Positions 25,049 through 33,022 of a stretch of 40,320 nt of DNA are shown piece by piece. A program made the translations under genes and the position numbers. Origin of the DNA: Oscillospiraceae bacterium Zagget6 (GTDB taxonomy: Bacteria; Bacillota; Clostridia; Oscillospirales; Oscillospiraceae); assembly GCA_001941075.1 (NCBI GenBank), contig MSHH01000022.1, positions 1 through 40,320 of the forward strand, written 5' to 3'. The notes beneath the pieces are model-generated. The model saw only the letters and a program-made list of their open reading frames with translations. It had not been told where the DNA came from and searched no databases. Every line of letters begins with the position of its first letter. The first letter of the stretch is position 1.

Positions 25049-25795
25049 CATGGCGATGCCGCCGTCCACGCGGATGACCTCGCCGGTGATATACTTGGCG
25101 TCGTCGGAGGCCAGGAACGCCACGCAGTTGGCGATGTCCTCGGCCTTGCCCATGTGACCCATGGGGACGGTGGCCAGCAGCGCTTTCAGGGCCTCCTGGT
25201 CCATGGAGGCGGTCATGGGGGTCTCGATGGCGCCGGGGGCCACGGCGTTGCAGTTCACGCCGCGGGTGGCCAGCTCACGGGCCACGGTCTTGGTCAGGGC
25301 GATGACGCCGCCCTTGGCGGCGGTGTAGTTGGCCTGTGCCGCGTTGCCCATCAGACCGGAGACGGAGGAGATGTTGATGATCTTGCCGGCCTTTTTCTTC
25401 ATAAAGTTGCGATAGCAGGCCTTGATGGTGTTGAACATGGATTTCAGGTTGATGTTCAGCACCAGGTCCCAGTCCTGCTCGCTCATGGCCAGCAGCACCT
25501 TGTCCCGGCAGATACCGGCGTTGTTCACCAGGATGTCCACGCCGCCCATCTCCTTGATGACGGCCTTGACGCTGGTCTGAACCGCCTCGTAGTTGGACAC
25601 GTCGCAGCGCTTGAAGCTGGCGGTGACGCCCCGCTCCTCAGCGATTTTGGCGGCGGCGGCGACGCCGTCCTCCTCGGCGCAAAGGTCAAAGAGGACCACG
25701 GAGGCCCCTTCTTGGGCCAGCTTGTCGGCAATGGCGAAGCCAATGCCACGGGCAGCGCCGGTGACCAGCGCGACTTTACCTTCTAATTTAGCCAT
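25046..25795 (-). CDS. fabG: 3-oxoacyl-ACP reductase FabG
   Basis: NADPH-dependent short-chain dehydrogenase that reduces 3-oxoacyl-ACP. 249 residues. The cofactor motif TGAARGIG starts at 12, NNAG is at 91-94, and the catalytic residues are Ser144, Tyr157 and Lys161. The ATG at 25795 follows AAAGGA; the upstream frame to 25933 lies in fabD and was rejected. It starts 16 bp after fabD. Confidence 0.97.
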   Translation of the reverse strand: MAKLEGKVALVTGAARGIGFAIADKLAQEGASVVLFDLCAEEDGVAAAAKIAEERGVTASFKRCDVSNYEAVQTSVKAVIKEMGGVDILVNNAGICRDKVLLAMSEQDWDLVLNINLKSMFNTIKACYRNFMKKKAGKIINISSVSGLMGNAAQANYTAAKGGVIALTKTVARELATRGVNCNAVAPGAIETPMTASMDQEALKALLATVPMGHMGKAEDIANCVAFLASDDAKYITGEVIRVDGGIAM

Positions 25796-25811
25796 AATTC
25801 TTCGTCCTTTC

Positions 25812-26729
25812 TCAGCCCTTGACGGCGGCAACAGCGGCCTGAAGTGTGGCGGCGTTCTCCACGTGCAGGGCGGTGACGGTGGGGTCGATGCGTTTGATGA
25901 GGCCGGTGAGGGTGTCCCCCGGTCCCACCTCAATAAAGGTGTCCACTCCGGCGGCCACCATGTTCTCCACGATGGTCTGCCAGCGGACGGGGTTCTCCAC
26001 CTGCTTGCTCAGCAGCTCCTTGTACATCCCGTCCTCATAGGGCTGGGCGGTGACGTTGGAGTAGAGGGTGTACTTGGGGGTGCTAAACTCCAGCGGAGCC
26101 AGCACGTCCACCAGACCCACGGCGGCGGAGTGCATAAAGGGAGAGTGGAAGGCTCCGGCCACCTTTAGAGGAATGGCCCGGCCACCGGCGGCCTTGACGG
26201 AGGCCCGGAAGTCCGCCATGGAGGTGGACAGCCCGGCGCACGCGGTCTGGGCGGCGGAATTGTAGTTGACGGGATAGACCTGGTCGGCCTGAGCCGCCAG
26301 CTCCTCCACCTTCTCCGGGGGCAGCTTGACCACGGCGCACATGCCGGTGCTGACCTCGTTGGAAGCCTCCTGCATCAGCTCACCCCGGCGGCAGACCAGC
26401 CGGAAGGCGTCCTCAGGCGACACCGCGCCGGAAAAGCCCAGGGCGGAAATCTCACCCACAGAGAAGCCCGCCAGCATGTCCGGCTCCACGCCCGCTTCCA
26501 GCAGGGCGTTGGCGGCGGCCAGCTCCACCACAAACATATCGGGCTGGGTGTTGGAGGTGATGGTCAGGTCCTCCTTGGTGCCGTTGAAGCACTGGTCGGA
26601 GGTGCCGGGACGGATGGCGTCGGCCATGTCGAACACAGCTTTGGCGGCGGGGCTGACCTGGGCCAGCTCCTGCCCCATGCCGGGGTACTGAGCGCCCTGG
26701 CCGGAAAAAACAAACGCAATTTTACTCAT
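25812..26729 (-). CDS. fabD: Malonyl-CoA:ACP transacylase
   Basis: Moves malonyl from CoA to ACP. 305 residues. The N-terminal motif FVFSGQGAQYPGMG, nucleophile Ser90 in GFSVGE and His195 in AGAFHSPFM are all present, as is the C-terminal EVGPGDTLTGL. The ATG is at 26729; an upstream ATG (26750) lacks a family match. Its substrate, malonyl-CoA, needs an acetyl-CoA carboxylase that is not encoded in this window. Confidence 0.97.
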   Translation of the reverse strand: MSKIAFVFSGQGAQYPGMGQELAQVSPAAKAVFDMADAIRPGTSDQCFNGTKEDLTITSNTQPDMFVVELAAANALLEAGVEPDMLAGFSVGEISALGFSGAVSPEDAFRLVCRRGELMQEASNEVSTGMCAVVKLPPEKVEELAAQADQVYPVNYNSAAQTACAGLSTSMADFRASVKAAGGRAIPLKVAGAFHSPFMHSAAVGLVDVLAPLEFSTPKYTLYSNVTAQPYEDGMYKELLSKQVENPVRWQTIVENMVAAGVDTFIEVGPGDTLTGLIKRIDPTVTALHVENAATLQAAVAAVKG

Positions 26730-27112
26730 AGATAACAACGCTCCAAACAACAGAATGGAATCAGTCTTTTTGGTTATTCCTTTGAATCAGCCTTATGAGC
26801 ATTTTTAGCTATTAGCTTTGGGATGCTTTGTTTTAAGCTCTGCGCATACCGTTTGCATTGCTTTATAAACGGATGATTTCAATCTCAGTTTCCTTTTTAG
26901 CAGTTCGCTTTAGACTGGCAGTACCTGACTAACAGCTAACAGCTAACGGCTAATAGCTTATCACAACGCGGCTGAGGAAAAGGGATAGTCAGAAGTCTTT
27001 TTGTGCTGCGGAAGGGCGGTCATGCCCGCCCGCCGCAGAGATCAGTGGGGGATGCGGTCGCCCCGGCCCACGGACAGCGTGTCCGCCCGCAGGCCGGGAG
27101 ACGCGGAAAAGC
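26730..27112. other. Repeat-filled intergenic region between acpP and fabD
   Basis: 383 bp without a gene. It holds two YNTTAGC-type arrays in opposite orientation (26805-26819 and 26929-26960). Near acpP is a strong GC-rich hairpin at 27006-27038 (CTGCGG/CCGCAG outer, GGGCGG/CCGCCC inner), which could end or process the acpP transcript but lacks a T run. A second small hairpin GGACA/TGTCC lies at about 27073-27082. Confidence 0.6.
26929..26960 (-). repeat. Heptamer array, YNTTAGC type, between acpP and fabD
   Basis: Four full 7-bp units plus a partial one (26929, 26936, 26943, 26950). In the minus direction units read TATTAGC, CGTTAGC, TGTTAGC and so on. Unlike the other arrays it is about 150 bp away from the nearest stop codon (acpP). 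Confidence 0.8.
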
Positions 27113-27337
27113 TCAGCCCAGCTTGGACTCGATGAAGGAGACCAGCTCGCCGATGGTGGTGACCTTCTGGTCCAGCTCCAGCTCGGCGTCCAGCTCTTCC
27201 TCCAGCTCCATGACCATCTCGACGGTCTCCAGGGAGTCGATGCCCAGGGACTCGAAGGTGGTCTCAGGGGTCAGCTCAGAGGCGTCGCGGCCAGTGTGGT
27301 CAGCCAGAACAGCGGCAACCTTAGCAAAAATATCCAT
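27113..27337 (-). CDS. acpP: Acyl carrier protein
   Basis: Carries growing acyl chains on phosphopantetheine. 74 residues, strongly acidic. The attachment serine is Ser35 in GIDSLETVEMVMELEEE. The ATG at 27337 follows CTGGAGGAC; the open frame upstream is untranslated leader. First gene of the fab cluster. Confidence 0.97.
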   Translation of the reverse strand: MDIFAKVAAVLADHTGRDASELTPETTFESLGIDSLETVEMVMELEEELDAELELDQKVTTIGELVSFIESKLG

Positions 27338-27419
27338 TGTTTTGTCCTCCAGAAAAATAGAATTGTTAAAAAATGGCGACGGACGTTTTTTTGAGAAAGA
27401 AAAGAATCCATCAAAAATA

Positions 27420-27448
27420 ATCATAGCGGACATCCCTGTATTTGTCAA
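27420..27448 (-). promoter_or_regulatory. Sigma-A promoter of acpP and the fab cluster
   Basis: Perfect TTGACA (27443-27448), 17-bp spacer, TATGAT (27420-27425), leader of about 80 nt. No FapR- or FabT-like operator was recognised. The 178 bp between this promoter and the divergent metK promoter show nothing I can name. Confidence 0.85.
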
Positions 27449-27626
27449 GCATGGAAGTGAGGAATTCTGTACAAAAAAGCGGCGATTTTCTAGTTTTTGT
27501 AACGATGAGATGGTGGAATTTCCCGAACCGGACCGACTTGGGCCGCTTTATCTTCTCCAGGCGGAGCCGGGCGCGGCAGACTGCCTGTGGGGGACCATTC
27601 TTCGGACAAACAGAAGGAAATGTAAC

Positions 27627-27654
27627 TTGACATACTGTTGCGCGCTGATATAAT
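27627..27654 (+). promoter_or_regulatory. Sigma-A promoter of metK
   Basis: Perfect TTGACA (27627-27632), 16-bp spacer, perfect TATAAT (27649-27654), ending about 20 bp before the riboswitch. Confidence 0.88.
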
Positions 27655-27673
27655 AAGAACACAACCAAACAGC

Positions 27674-27775
27674 CTTATCAAGAGTGGTGGAGGGTACGGC
27701 CCTGTGAAGCCCGGCAACCTGCCTTGCGGCAAGGTGCCAATTCCGGCGGTTAATGATCGAAAGATGAGGATAGCT
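27674..27775 (+). ncRNA. SAM-I riboswitch (S box)
   Basis: The conserved core is clear in order: TTATCAAGAG, TGGTGGAGGG, CCTGTGAAGCCCGGCAACCT, a stem with CCTTGCGGCAAGG, GGTGCCAATTCC and the closing GATGAGGA. It is followed by a terminator and metK. High SAM should cause termination, so SAM synthesis is under end-product control. Confidence 0.97.
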
Positions 27776-27783
27776 TCTTTCCA

Positions 27784-27810
27784 AACGTTCCGCTGTGCGG
27801 AACGTTTTTT
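27784..27810 (+). terminator. Riboswitch-controlled terminator before metK
   Basis: Stem AACGTTCCG/CGGAACGTT with a 5-base loop and a T run after it. Confidence 0.92.
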
Positions 27811-27892
27811 GCAACCAGCGGCTGTTTTGTTCTGTCCCGGAGGCGGAGAACCGTCTCCACCCGTATCTTAGAACATAGAAAGAAGGACAACC

Positions 27893-29074
27893 ATGACAAA
27901 CCGCATTTTTACCTCTGAATCCGTCACCGAAGGTCATCCCGACAAGGTCTGCGACCAAATCTCCGACGCGGTGCTGGACAACATCCTGGCCCAGGACCCC
28001 ATGGCGCGGGTGGCCTGTGAGACCTGCACCACCACCGGCATGGTGCTGGTGATGGGCGAAATTACTACCACCGCCAAAATCGACATCCCCTCCATCGTCC
28101 GGGGGACGGTGGCCCGCATTGGGTACGACAATCCCGCTTACGGTTTTGACGCCAACACCTGCGCCGTGTTCACCACCCTGGACAAGCAGTCTCCGGACAT
28201 CGCCATAGGCGTGAACAACTCCTATGAGTACAAGGCCGACGCCGGGGACGCCGCCGACCTCATCGGCGCGGGCGACCAGGGCATGATGTTCGGCTACGCC
28301 TGCCGGGAGACCGAGGAGCTGATGCCCGCCCCTATCGCCCTGGCCCACAACCTGACCCGTGCCCTGGCGGAACGCCGCAAGAGCGGCGCACTGCCCTGGC
28401 TGCGGCCCGATGGCAAGAGCCAGGTCACGGTGGCCTACGATGAAAACGGCAATGTGGAGTGGTGCCCCGCCGTGGTGGTCTCCACCCAGCACGACCCGGA
28501 CATCTCCATCAAGGACCTGCGGGAGGCCGTCATCGAGGAGGTCATCCGGCCCAACCTGCCCAAGCGTTTTCTGCGCCCGGAGACGAAAATCTACGTGAAC
28601 CCCACCGGACGTTTTGTGGTGGGTGGCCCCGTGGGTGACTCCGGCCTGACCGGGCGGAAAATCATCGTGGACACCTACGGCGGAGCCGCTGCCCACGGCG
28701 GCGGGGCCTTCTCCGGCAAGGACCCCACCAAGGTGGACCGCAGCGCGGCGTATATGGCCCGCCATGTGGCGAAAAATCTGGTGGCCGCCGGGCTGTGCAA
28801 AAAATGCCAGATCGAGCTGGCCTACGCCATCGGCGTAGCCCGGCCCGTCTCCGTGCTGGTGGACAGCATGGGCACCGGTGTGGTCTCCGACGAGAAGCTG
28901 GCCCAAATCGTCAGCGAGGTCTTTGACCTGCGCCCTGCCTCCATTATCTCCTACCTGGACCTGCGCCGCCCCATCTACGAGCAGACCGCCGCCTACGGTC
29001 ACTTTGGCCGCCGGGATTTGGACCTGCCCTGGGAGCGCCTGAACCGGGTGGAGGAATTGAAGGACCGGGTGTGA
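27893..29074 (+). CDS. metK: S-adenosylmethionine synthetase
   Basis: Makes SAM from methionine and ATP. 393 residues, full length. Diagnostic motifs: [20 protein letters not shown] at the N terminus, the methionine/ATP loop [12 protein letters not shown], and [19 protein letters not shown]. The ATG follows AGAAGGA. Control is by the SAM-I riboswitch upstream. It ends at a hairpin terminator. Confidence 0.99.
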   Translation: MTNRIFTSESVTEGHPDKVCDQISDAVLDNILAQDPMARVACETCTTTGMVLVMGEITTTAKIDIPSIVRGTVARIGYDNPAYGFDANTCAVFTTLDKQSPDIAIGVNNSYEYKADAGDAADLIGAGDQGMMFGYACRETEELMPAPIALAHNLTRALAERRKSGALPWLRPDGKSQVTVAYDENGNVEWCPAVVVSTQHDPDISIKDLREAVIEEVIRPNLPKRFLRPETKIYVNPTGRFVVGGPVGDSGLTGRKIIVDTYGGAAAHGGGAFSGKDPTKVDRSAAYMARHVAKNLVAAGLCKKCQIELAYAIGVARPVSVLVDSMGTGVVSDEKLAQIVSEVFDLRPASIISYLDLRRPIYEQTAAYGHFGRRDLDLPWERLNRVEELKDRV

Positions 29075-29112
29075 TTCGGACAGACCAGCAAACACAACAG
29101 GCAAACAACGAC

Positions 29113-29140
29113 AGGGGACCGCTTCGGCGGTCCCCTCTTT
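29113..29140 (+). terminator. Intrinsic terminator after metK
   Basis: Stem AGGGGACCGC/GCGGTCCCCT with a TTCG tetraloop (29113-29136), then CTTTC. Confidence 0.85.
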
Positions 29141-29296
29141 CACCCTAAACTGACCTTAATAAAAAGTCCAAAACTGGCACTGTAAATCAGGCCAATTCTC
29201 TGCTATGCTTACACCATTCCACAGAGCCCCTGTGGGAGGAAAAACACTGCTTTGGTGCGACTGATATACCAATTTACCTTATGGGAGTGATAGGAT

Positions 29297-30172
29297 ATGG
29301 AAAAAAGCAGATATGAGCTGAACAAGGAGCTGGCCCAGATGCTCAAGGGCGGCGTTATCATGGACGTGACCACCCCGGAGCAGGCCAAAATCGCGGAGGA
29401 CGCGGGAGCCTGCGCGGTGATGGCGCTGGAGCGCATCCCGGCGGACATCCGCGCCGCCGGCGGCGTCTCCCGGATGAGCGACCCGGCCATGATAAAGGGC
29501 ATCCAAGAGGCGGTGACCATCCCCGTTATGGCGAAGTGCCGCATTGGGCACTTCGTAGAGGCCCAGATTTTGGAGGCCATCGAAATCGATTACATCGACG
29601 AGAGCGAGGTCCTCTCCCCTGCCGACGACGTGTATCACATCGACAAGACTCAGTTCAAGGTCCCCTTCGTCTGCGGAGCCAGAGATTTGGGCGAAGCCCT
29701 GCGGCGCATTGCCGAGGGCGCGGCCATGATCCGCACCAAGGGCGAGCCGGGCACCGGCGACGTGGTGCAGGCGGTGCGGCATATGCGGGCTATGAATGCG
29801 GAAATACGCCGGGTGCAGAACCTGCGGGAAGATGAGCTGTACGAAGCAGCTAAGAACCTGCAAGTCCCCGTGGAGCTGCTGCGGTATGTCCACGAGAACG
29901 GCAAGCTGCCGGTGGTCAACTTTGCCGCCGGCGGCGTGGCGACCCCGGCAGACGCGGCGCTGATGATGCAGCTTGGGGCCGAGGGCGTGTTTGTCGGTTC
30001 CGGCATCTTCAAGTCCGGTAACCCCGCCAAGCGTGCGGCGGCCATCGTTCAGGCCGTGACCAACTACACCGGCGCCAAGCGCATTGCCGAGCTGTCCGCC
30101 GGGCTGGGCGAGGCCATGGTGGGCATCAATGAGGACGAAATCGCTCTGCTGATGGCCGAACGGGGAAAATAA
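29297..30172 (+). CDS. pdxS: Pyridoxal 5'-phosphate synthase subunit PdxS
   Basis: Builds PLP from ribose-5-phosphate, glyceraldehyde-3-phosphate and ammonia. 291 residues; one of the most conserved bacterial proteins. The two catalytic lysines are K80 ([10 protein letters not shown]) and K148 (RTKGEPGTG). [19 protein letters not shown] is intact. GGGAG lies upstream of the ATG. pdxT follows after 2 bp. I saw no clear promoter; a weak candidate is CTGTAA with an 18-bp spacer and TATGCT near 29202. Confidence 0.98.
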   Translation: MEKSRYELNKELAQMLKGGVIMDVTTPEQAKIAEDAGACAVMALERIPADIRAAGGVSRMSDPAMIKGIQEAVTIPVMAKCRIGHFVEAQILEAIEIDYIDESEVLSPADDVYHIDKTQFKVPFVCGARDLGEALRRIAEGAAMIRTKGEPGTGDVVQAVRHMRAMNAEIRRVQNLREDELYEAAKNLQVPVELLRYVHENGKLPVVNFAAGGVATPADAALMMQLGAEGVFVGSGIFKSGNPAKRAAAIVQAVTNYTGAKRIAELSAGLGEAMVGINEDEIALLMAERGK

Positions 30173-30174
30173 GC

Positions 30175-30735
30175 ATGGCAATCGGCATTTTGGCGCTCCA
30201 GGGCGCTTTCGCGGAACACGGGGCCATGTTGGACCGGCTGGGGGCGGAACACTTTGAAATTCGCCAGCGGCGGGACCTGGAACGCCCCATGAACGGCCTC
30301 ATTCTCCCCGGCGGAGAGAGCACCGTCATGAACAAGCTGCTCCGGGAGCTGGACCTGTATCAGCCGCTGAAAGCGATGATTCAGGAGGGCCTGCCGGTGC
30401 TGGGCACCTGCGCCGGGCTGATTTTGCTGGCCCGCAACGTGGAGGGCGGTCAGCCCTGCTTCGGCACCATGGATATCCGGGCGGTGCGCAACGCTTACGG
30501 GCGGCAACTGGGCAGCTTTTCCGGTGAGGCCCCCTTCGCCGGAGGCGGGAGCATCCCGCTGGTGTTCATCCGCGCCCCGTACATCGCGGCGGTGGGGCCG
30601 GAGGCGGAGCCGCTGGCCCAGGTGGACGGGCGCATCGTTGCCGCCCAGCAGGGCAATCAAATCGCCACGGCGTTCCACCCGGAGCTGACCGATGATTTGA
30701 CGGTACATCGGAGATTGTTAGCTCTTAGCTGTTAG
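30175..30735 (+). CDS. pdxT: Pyridoxal 5'-phosphate synthase glutaminase subunit PdxT
   Basis: Supplies ammonia to PdxS. 186 residues. Catalytic triad: C79 in LGTCAGLILLA, H168 and E170 in AFHPELT. The glutamine-binding GGESTVMNKLLREL is present. The last six residues (LLALSC) and the TAG stop codon are encoded by a YNTTAGC-type heptamer array, so the natural C terminus may have been replaced. Confidence 0.97.
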   Translation: MAIGILALQGAFAEHGAMLDRLGAEHFEIRQRRDLERPMNGLILPGGESTVMNKLLRELDLYQPLKAMIQEGLPVLGTCAGLILLARNVEGGQPCFGTMDIRAVRNAYGRQLGSFSGEAPFAGGGSIPLVFIRAPYIAAVGPEAEPLAQVDGRIVAAQQGNQIATAFHPELTDDLTVHRRLLALSC

Positions 30736-30745
30736 CTTTTAGCTA
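30717..30745 (+). repeat. Heptamer array, YNTTAGC type, encoding the end of pdxT
   Basis: Four 7-bp units (about 30717, 30724, 30731, 30738) with constant TTAGC. The pdxT stop TAG is part of the third unit (30733-30735). Because the period is 7, TAG appears in all three frames within 21 bp. Confidence 0.85.
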
Positions 30746-30796
30746 TTTTAGATGTTAATGGGCGAATGGTTGAGCAAAAACGCAGACCAATCGTGA

Positions 30797-30899
30797 AGCA
30801 CTCTCCCCCTTGCCTCCGCCGTCAAGCGGCACTTCCGCTGCGCTCCCTGCCCTGAAAGGGGAGGTGGCGCGGCGTCAGCCGCGACGGAGGGGTTTCAGC
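30797..30899 (+). repeat. Intergenic palindromic element, copy 4
   Basis: It has the same ends as copies 2 and 3 (CCCCCTTGCCTCC at the left, GGAGGGGTTTCAG at the right). The first hairpin is interrupted by a module of about 33 bp (30817-30849, beginning GCCGTCAAGCGGCACTTCC) that also occurs alone at 24924-24961. The second hairpin is GCGGC/GCCGC. Confidence 0.75.
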
Positions 30900-30971
30900 A
30901 TAAGGATGATTCAATCAAAAGGTCAAATCACAAGAAATAACCCCATCATTTCCAAGAGAAAAGAGGAACCA

Positions 30972-31574
30972 ATGATGAAACAAAACAAAGTGTACCGGCT
31001 GGCGCTGGTGGGCCTGTTCGCGGCCCTGAGCTATGTGGTCTTTACCTTCTTGCAGGTGAAAATCTCCCTGCCCGGCGGCGACGCCACTTCCATCCACCTG
31101 GGCAACGCCGTGGTGGTGCTGGGCGCGCTGCTGCTGGGCGGCCCTCTGGGGGGCCTGGCCGGGGCCATCGGCATGAGCATCGGCGACCTGCTGGACCCCA
31201 TTTATATTGTATACGTCCCCAAGACCTTCATTTTGAAGCTGTGCATCGGCCTCATCTCCGGAGGCGTGGCCCACGGTCTGGGCAAAATCAACCGGCAGAC
31301 CGACCAGAAGAAGATTTTCGGCTGGGCGCTGGCCGCCGCTATTGCGGGGCTGGCCTTCAACGTGGTGTTCGACCCGCTGCTGGGCTACTACTACAAGCTG
31401 CTGATTCTGGGCAAGCCCGCTGCGGACCTGACCCTGGCCTGGAACATCGGCGCGACCTCCATCAACGCCGTCATTTCCACCGTGGTCTCCGTGCTGGTCT
31501 ACACCCTGCTCCGGCCCGCCCTGACCAAAGCCGGGGTCATGCGGCAGATTTGGGGGGATAAGTTCGCCGCGTGA
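30972..31574 (+). CDS. ECF transporter S component, candidate vitamin B6 transporter
   Basis: A 200-residue (199 from the second ATG) membrane protein with five or six hydrophobic segments, matching substrate-binding S components of energy-coupling factor importers (LALVGLFAALSYVVFTFLQV; IHLGNAVVVLGALLLGGPLG; GMSIGDLLDP). It works with shared EcfT and EcfA proteins, which are not in this window. The double ATG (30972/30975) follows AGAGGAACC. It lies downstream of pdxST but is separated by repeats (236 bp). Its position suggests pyridoxine or a related compound, as in the PdxU group; hydroxymethylpyrimidine or another vitamin is possible. Substrate is inference only. Confidence 0.82.
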   Translation: MMKQNKVYRLALVGLFAALSYVVFTFLQVKISLPGGDATSIHLGNAVVVLGALLLGGPLGGLAGAIGMSIGDLLDPIYIVYVPKTFILKLCIGLISGGVAHGLGKINRQTDQKKIFGWALAAAIAGLAFNVVFDPLLGYYYKLLILGKPAADLTLAWNIGATSINAVISTVVSVLVYTLLRPALTKAGVMRQIWGDKFAA

Positions 31575-31606
31575 GCGGATTACCATTTGATTTTCCGGAA
31601 ACAAAC

Positions 31607-31634
31607 AGTCCCGGCCTGCACCCAGGCCGGGACT
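31607..31634. terminator. Hairpin terminator between ECF gene and deoC
   Basis: Perfect 12-bp stem AGTCCCGGCCTG/CAGGCCGGGACT with a 4-base loop. T-rich sequence on both sides is moderate; it lies between convergent genes. Confidence 0.78.
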
Positions 31635-31653
31635 TGCTGTTGCTATTATGTGG

Positions 31654-32313
31654 TTACTTATTTTCTTCCGCCTTGACCAGCTTGACGATGCGGCTGGTGC
31701 CCAGCCGGTCCGCGCCCAGGGCCATGAAGTCCTCCGCGTCCTGGAGACTGGAAATGCCGCCCGCGGCCTTGATTTTCACGTCCGGCCCCACGTTGGCGGC
31801 GAACAGCGCCACATCCTCCCGGGTGGCCCCGCCGGTGGAGAAGCCGGTGGAGGTCTTGATGTAATCCGCCCCGGCCTCGGTGACGATGGCGCACATGCGA
31901 ACCTTCTCCTCCTCAGTCAGCAGACAGGTCTCGATGATGACCTTCAGGGTCTTGCCCCGGCAGGCCGCCTTGACGGACTGAATTTCGTTCAGCACCAGGT
32001 TCCACAGGCCGTCCTTGACCCAGCCCAGATTGATGACCATGTCGATTTCGTCCGCGCCGCCGTCGGCAGCGTCCGCCGCTTCAAAGGCTTTGACGGCGGT
32101 GGTGTTGTAGCCGTTGGGGAAGCCGATGACGGTGCAGACCCGTACCCGGCCCGCCAGATACTCCGCGCAGCGGCGGACGTAAGAGGGTGGGATGCAGATG
32201 CTGGCGGTCTGGTAACGCACCGCGTCGTCACAAATCGTCTGAATTTCCTCCCAGGAGGCGTCCTGCCGCAGCAGGGTGTGGTCTACGTGGCGGAGAATCT
32301 CATTGTAATCCAT
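31654..32313 (-). CDS. deoC: Deoxyribose-phosphate aldolase
   Basis: Cleaves 2-deoxyribose-5-phosphate to acetaldehyde and glyceraldehyde-3-phosphate. 219 residues, typical length. The Schiff-base lysine is K153 in [13 protein letters not shown]182 (VKIKAAGGI) is the proton-relay lysine; D91 in DMVIN is present. It is last in the nucleoside salvage block, 44 bp after udk, and has an AAGGAAAGGA site. Confidence 0.97.
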   Translation of the reverse strand: MDYNEILRHVDHTLLRQDASWEEIQTICDDAVRYQTASICIPPSYVRRCAEYLAGRVRVCTVIGFPNGYNTTAVKAFEAADAADGGADEIDMVINLGWVKDGLWNLVLNEIQSVKAACRGKTLKVIIETCLLTEEEKVRMCAIVTEAGADYIKTSTGFSTGGATREDVALFAANVGPDVKIKAAGGISSLQDAEDFMALGADRLGTSRIVKLVKAEENK

Positions 32314-32357
32314 GGTGGTTTGTCCTTTCCTTGTGCGGCGCAGAAGTGCCGCTTTTG

Positions 32358-33008
32358 TTATTCTAAGGCAGTGGGTTCATGAAACGCTGCCGCGCTTTTC
32401 AAGTGCTTGCGGATGCGCTCCACGATCATCTCCAGCGCCACCGCGTTTTTGCCGCCCACCGGCACCACCAGGTCGGCGTTTTTCCGGCTGGGTTCCACGA
32501 ACTGCTCGTGCATGGGCTTCACGGTGGTCAGGTACTGGTCGATGACCGAGTCCACGGAGCGGGCCCGGTCCCGGACGTCCCGCCGGATGCGGCGGCAGAG
32601 CCGCACGTCGGCGTCGGTGTCCACAAAAATTTTGATGTCCATCTCCCGGCAGAGGGCCGGGTCAGCAAAAATCAGGATGCCCTCCACCAGAATGACCGGC
32701 TTGGGCTGGACCCGCAGCGTCTTGCCGCTGCGGTTGTGGACAGAGTAGTCGTAAACCGGGCAGCGGATGCCCCGCCCCTGTTTCAGCTCCTGGAGGTGCT
32801 GGACCATCAGCGCCGTCTCGAAGGCGTCGGGGTGGTCGTAGTTCAGCGCGCAGCGCTCCTCGTAGGTCATGTCGTCGTGGGCGCGGTAATAGTTGTCGTG
32901 GCTCAGCAGGGTGATGTCGTCCCCGAAGTAGGCCATCAGCGCCTCCACCAGGGTGGTTTTACCGCTGCCGCTGCCGCCGGCAATGCCGATCACCATTGGG
33001 CGTTCCAT
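32358..33008 (-). CDS. udk: Uridine kinase
   Basis: Phosphorylates uridine and cytidine. 216 residues. The P-loop [12 protein letters not shown] is at 8-19. [19 protein letters not shown] and NYDHPDAFE are family signatures for substrate binding. It lies 14 bp after pdp and is probably in the same transcript. It fits the salvage theme of its neighbours. Confidence 0.96.
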   Translation of the reverse strand: MERPMVIGIAGGSGSGKTTLVEALMAYFGDDITLLSHDNYYRAHDDMTYEERCALNYDHPDAFETALMVQHLQELKQGRGIRCPVYDYSVHNRSGKTLRVQPKPVILVEGILIFADPALCREMDIKIFVDTDADVRLCRRIRRDVRDRARSVDSVIDQYLTTVKPMHEQFVEPSRKNADLVVPVGGKNAVALEMIVERIRKHLKSAAAFHEPTALE

Positions 33009-33022
33009 GTTTGCCGTCCCTC

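Noticed and set aside
27338..27460. FapR or FabT operator in the acpP leader
   Set aside because: No sequence close to either known palindrome was found.
27548..29143. 531-residue open frame opposite metK and its riboswitch
   Set aside because: Covers a certain gene and riboswitch on the other strand, and no recognisable domain is present.
30736..30971. Riboswitch (TPP or other vitamin type) before the ECF gene
   Set aside because: The structure there is explained by the heptamer array and the palindromic element; no TPP core motifs were seen.
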